From contig RCTD01000010.1 in the NCBI GenBank assembly GCA_014898415.1, forward strand, positions 186,001 through 250,000: 64,000 nucleotides of DNA, written 5' to 3'. Positions 61,139 through 64,000 of the stretch are shown here, piece by piece (within the stretch, counting starts at the first letter, position 1; the number at the start of each line of letters is the position of its first letter). The position numbers were made by a program, and so were the translations under genes. Below the pieces are notes generated by a model. That model worked only from the letters and a program-made list of their open reading frames with translations, was not told where the DNA came from and searched no databases. Source of the stretch: Stromatinia cepivora (Eukaryota > Ascomycota > Leotiomycetes > Helotiales > Sclerotiniaceae).

Positions 61139-62419
61139 ATGTCATTATCGGAGTCTATCTCAAAAGATATGGAGTCTTCAAGTCCTCAGGATCAAACCGC
61201 AAACGATGGAATTGGAATGCAAGAGTCAGAATCCGATCTTATGTCCACCGCGCAAGGTCAACAAGAAATAGGTATAGCTACAGCTCAAGATGAAGTGGGC
61301 ACAACTCGAATTGCAGTAGATGCAGCAGAAATAGCTCAATTAATAGAAAAAGTCGAAAGCGTTCTTAACACCCGCGCAAGAAAAAATTCCCCTCCCTTCA
61401 CTTTATTCCCCACATTCCCGTTAGAGATTCGTCGTCATATCTGGAAACATGCTCTTATGGGTCCTCACACCCACGTTATCACAAGCCGTGCAGCCACTCG
61501 CAGCAGAATCACAGAGATCATGCAAAGCTGCAAAGAGGCACGTGAGGAGGGCATGCAACTACAATTTTCCCATTTCACATACTGTGATTACGATTCCTGG
61601 GGCATTGGGAATTACCACGCGGTACTTCCAAAGCAGTATATGAATCCAGATGCGGATATCATGTGGGTGGTTCAAAACAACGCGGACAACATTCTTCCTT
61701 GCTCTTTGTCTTTGTATGATGGTCGTGCTCCATATCGCATGGTGAAAATTCTGGCTATAGATCATCGGGTGTGGACTGAGCCCAGCATGGGTCGGGGTAA
61801 TAAGTGGAATCCGGGATCCATAGACCTGGTACCTTTTCAAATGTGCGAGGAGATATACATTGTGCTGAACGACGTGGCCTTTACCCTATTCTATAGCGTG
61901 GATTTCGTCGAACCGGAGGAAATTTACAATCAGCCTTTCTATTCGTACATGCTTACCTCTCAAGGCTACGAGAAGACCGATTCCGTTCTTTTCCAAGAAG
62001 CGAAGGAAAGAAGAAAGGTATGGGAAGACTTTCGAGAATATTGCAATAATCTCGAAGAGGGCGACATAAGTTCTCTAATGCGGCCTGAGGATGCACCACC
62101 CATTCGCTACGTTATAGCAAAGTCAGGCAATGACAAATCATCATTCAATTACATCAAAAACCCAAAGCCGATCACGGTTGGTCGTAACGCTCTCACTCCA
62201 CTCAACAAGAATGCTATGCCAGATGAACTCAAAGTCTTGAACGCAACTTGGGATTACCCTTGCTACCATCGAATAAACCAGGTCGCGCAAAGCGATAGCG
62301 ATGACGATGGGTACGATGATTTTGAAGGCGGCTTGGAGTTTGATAGTAATGCTGAGGATGAGGATGAGGATGAAAGTGACACGGGTACGAATACGGAGCC
62401 TGAAGATAGGGACCTCTAA
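61139..62419 (+). CDS. 2EXR-domain protein of unknown function
   Basis: Single-exon gene of 426 residues. The 2EXR domain, common in expanded fungal families, starts at FTLFPTFPLEIRRHIWKHAL (about residue 88) and continues through IMQSCKEAREEGMQLQFSHF. A coiled or helical region at about 60-80 (AAEIAQLIEKVESVL) precedes it. The C terminus is very acidic (SDSDDDGYDDFEGG, EDEDEDESDTG). No catalytic motif is visible and the family role is not established. No signal peptide or membrane helix. The ATG at 61139 is the first in the frame. Confidence 0.85.
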   Translation: MSLSESISKDMESSSPQDQTANDGIGMQESESDLMSTAQGQQEIGIATAQDEVGTTRIAVDAAEIAQLIEKVESVLNTRARKNSPPFTLFPTFPLEIRRHIWKHALMGPHTHVITSRAATRSRITEIMQSCKEAREEGMQLQFSHFTYCDYDSWGIGNYHAVLPKQYMNPDADIMWVVQNNADNILPCSLSLYDGRAPYRMVKILAIDHRVWTEPSMGRGNKWNPGSIDLVPFQMCEEIYIVLNDVAFTLFYSVDFVEPEEIYNQPFYSYMLTSQGYEKTDSVLFQEAKERRKVWEDFREYCNNLEEGDISSLMRPEDAPPIRYVIAKSGNDKSSFNYIKNPKPITVGRNALTPLNKNAMPDELKVLNATWDYPCYHRINQVAQSDSDDDGYDDFEGGLEFDSNAEDEDEDESDTGTNTEPEDRDL

Positions 62420-62661
62420 TCTACTATTCAGGATGTTCACAATTTCGATTCGATTCTCATTCATGGTGAACGTCCTGTTTCCAGATAACGGGTACGGAGT
62501 GGGACATGACCAAATACCCTTTTTAGACTCATATAATACCAATTTCTAAATGAACATCCCCTTTATATCTCACTTCTACCTAACCCCATCTCCCAAACCC
62601 CATTCTAAACACAAACCCCTATCAACACCAATTCTCCAAATTCCACAAGCCTCCCCCTCAG

Positions 62662-62694
62662 CACTCACTCACTCACTCACTCACTCACTCACTA
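62662..62694. repeat. (ACTC)n microsatellite
   Basis: About eight tandem copies of actc. Confidence 0.9.
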
Positions 62695-63358
62695 AATCAC
62701 ACCAATTCCAAAACATAATTAAGAAAGACTCAATCGAAATAAAATATAAATTTACCCAAACCAGCTTTTCCACAATCATCCTCCATCCTACCATATGCAT
62801 CACAAATACAACCCCCCCCGCCCCCATTCCCCTTCTCTATAAACAATATCCTCCCCCTTGACGCCGTAGCTCTCGAAATAGCTCTCTGGATTGGAATTGA
62901 AGTTGTGATGTGATGTTGTGACTTGTTAATACAGCGAGTAAAAAAGGGGGGGGAGTCGCGATAATCTACGATTAAGGTTTAAGAGTTACGAATCCTAACC
63001 TAAAAGATGGTCTTCTCGCTTAAACGAGAAATATGATGTGATGTATGTACAGTATGTACAGGCATGTTGGGGTTAGAGTACGCTGGTAGATATCAATCTC
63101 TCTCTCTCTCATATTCATCTACCTCTCACATACTATTTCTCTTCCCCTTATTTAAAAAGTATCAAAGAATAAAATAAATCAAATACTAACTATGCCCAGC
63201 CGCTCGCAAAGAAGGTATAATATAACGTAATCGGTACAATATTAACGTGATTATGATGTTATGCACAATTCCTTCGTCTTTTCTTTCGTCTTCCACCTTT
63301 CCCTTTCTTACCCTCCCCCTTCCTACCCTTTCCGACCTGCCCCCATCCCCTTTCTTCA

Positions 63359-63537
63359 ACCATCTCCATCTCCATCTCCATCTCCATCTCCATCTCCATC
63401 TCCATCTCCATCTCCATCTCCATCTCCATCTCCATCTCCATCTCCATCTCCATCTCCATCTCCATCTCCATCTCCATCTCCATCTCCATCTCCATCCATC
63501 TCCATCTCCATCTCCATCTCCATCTCCATCTCCATCA
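63359..63537. repeat. (CATCTC)n hexamer array, about 29 copies
   Basis: A long, nearly perfect array of a 6-nt unit (catctc), with one internal change to catccatctc near 63492. Its stop-free frames on both strands encode two-residue repeats and are not genes. Confidence 0.95.
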
Positions 63538-63652
63538 TCCATCTTTCGACCACCTCAACTCACAGTTTGATACTCTCCTTGTGATCGTTGCCCCCTACCT
63601 ATCCACGTTCCCATGCCATCTGATTCATTTACTCACTAACCCCAACCCCTAA

Positions 63653-64000
63653 TCAAGATTGATTCGCTAGAAAGTTGGCTGCCTAACACGCACAAAAGTT
63701 AGTATCTCATTTCACAAATTCAAACGCAACAATTTACAAAAAAAAAAAAAAAACTCACTCTCTCCAAATTATAATCATATTTCTCCAACGCAGCCAAAGC
63801 ATCATTCCTCTTATACCCCATCCCGGTAAGATTTTTCAAAATTGGATCGTCATGTTCTCCGGCTTCGGTAAGAGCTCTTCCAACCTGCGGTCTTTCACTC
63901 CCAGCTGGAGCTCTTTCTAGGTAATGTGTTAGTTCTTCCATTTTATCCATCTTATAGAGGAGTAGGAGGGAGAGGAGAAGAAAACGGCTTGTACGTACCA
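63653..64000 (-). CDS. UBA-domain protein, 3' exons only (partial)
   Basis: The window shows the last exons of a minus-strand gene that continues beyond base 64000. Visible are two bases of an exon (64000-63999), an intron from 63998 to 63951 (gtacgt donor), an exon at 63950-63759 and a final exon at 63682-63653. The exon codes a charged linker, then a C-terminal ubiquitin-associated fold: DPILKNLTGMGYKRNDALAA, then LEKYDYNLER, joined in phase 0 to AANFLANQS and stop. The MGY loop and the ERAANFL third helix are typical of UBA domains, which bind ubiquitin. A T homopolymer follows the donor in the last intron. The rest of the protein is outside the window, so its identity is open. Confidence 0.75.

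Larger units (their letters stand above)
62420..63652. other. Repeat-rich intergenic interval
   Basis: No gene recognised. C-rich on the left, with an ACTC array, a G homopolymer near 62946 and the large CATCTC array. Frames across the arrays are simple-repeat artefacts on both strands. Confidence 0.5.

Noticed and set aside
63186..63584. Open frames of about 65-118 codons on both strands with two-residue repeats
   Set aside because: Produced by the CATCTC array; every frame is low complexity and no real domain flanks it.

Overview
This window reads as nuclear DNA of a filamentous ascomycete. The evidence is short GT-AG introns (mostly 45-75 nt, several with a ctaac-like branch site), moderately AT-rich DNA full of short tandem repeats, and fungal-type families: an NWD/NACHT NLR-like protein, a 2EXR protein, a DIM-5-type H3K9 methyltransferase and a Gid4/Vid24 protein. 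The gene set is most like Leotiomycetes (Botrytis/Sclerotinia type), but that placement is inferred from recalled family resemblance, not from a search. I traced all gene models by hand from splice sites and reading frames.

Layout. 1-500 is extremely AT-rich. 501-5304 has no gene I can support and ends in the long leader of a homeobox transcription factor (5305-7387, +). A PER1/PGAP3-like GPI-remodelling protein follows (9534-10696, -), then a damaged short-chain dehydrogenase (12850-14142, +). The ribosome-assembly GTPase NUG1 (14496-16155, -) and a HAD phosphatase (16740-17986, +) form a divergent pair. A repeat-rich 3 kb spacer leads to the RSC7/NPL6 chromatin-remodelling subunit (21107-23349, -). 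Then comes a 6.5 kb stretch with no recognisable gene and, at its RSC7 end, a cluster of microsatellites. The exosome nuclease DIS3/RRP44 lies at 29853-32912 (+).

33503-39451 is the most accessory-looking part. It holds a nine-exon NACHT NLR-like gene whose P-loop is carried by a 25-nt micro-exon, followed by a wrecked MFS transporter. After it come a GH5 hydrolase without a signal peptide (40126-41733, +), a bHLH factor (43041-44196, -), a small UPF0132-like membrane protein (45609-46621, -), the GID4 degron receptor (47489-48615, -), a six-exon mago nashi gene (49966-50696, -), coatomer beta SEC26 (51116-54143, +), a sphingosine kinase (55153-56940, +), RRP1 (57387-58342, -), the DIM-5-like methyltransferase (58754-60390, +) and a 2EXR protein (61139-62419, +). 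The window ends in the 3' exons of a UBA-domain gene on the minus strand.

Functional picture. Most genes are conserved housekeeping: ribosome and RNA metabolism (NUG1, RRP1, DIS3, MAGO), chromatin (RSC7, DIM-5), secretion and lipids (SEC26, PER1, sphingosine kinase) and metabolic regulation (GID4). There is no operon-like co-regulation. Several genes form divergent pairs sharing 0.4-0.6 kb promoters: NUG1/HAD, MAGO/SEC26 and RRP1/DIM-5. The points most worth following are the NLR with its micro-exon, a tandem acceptor in the homeodomain recognition helix, two decaying metabolic/transport genes, and an unresolved first intron in the sphingosine kinase.
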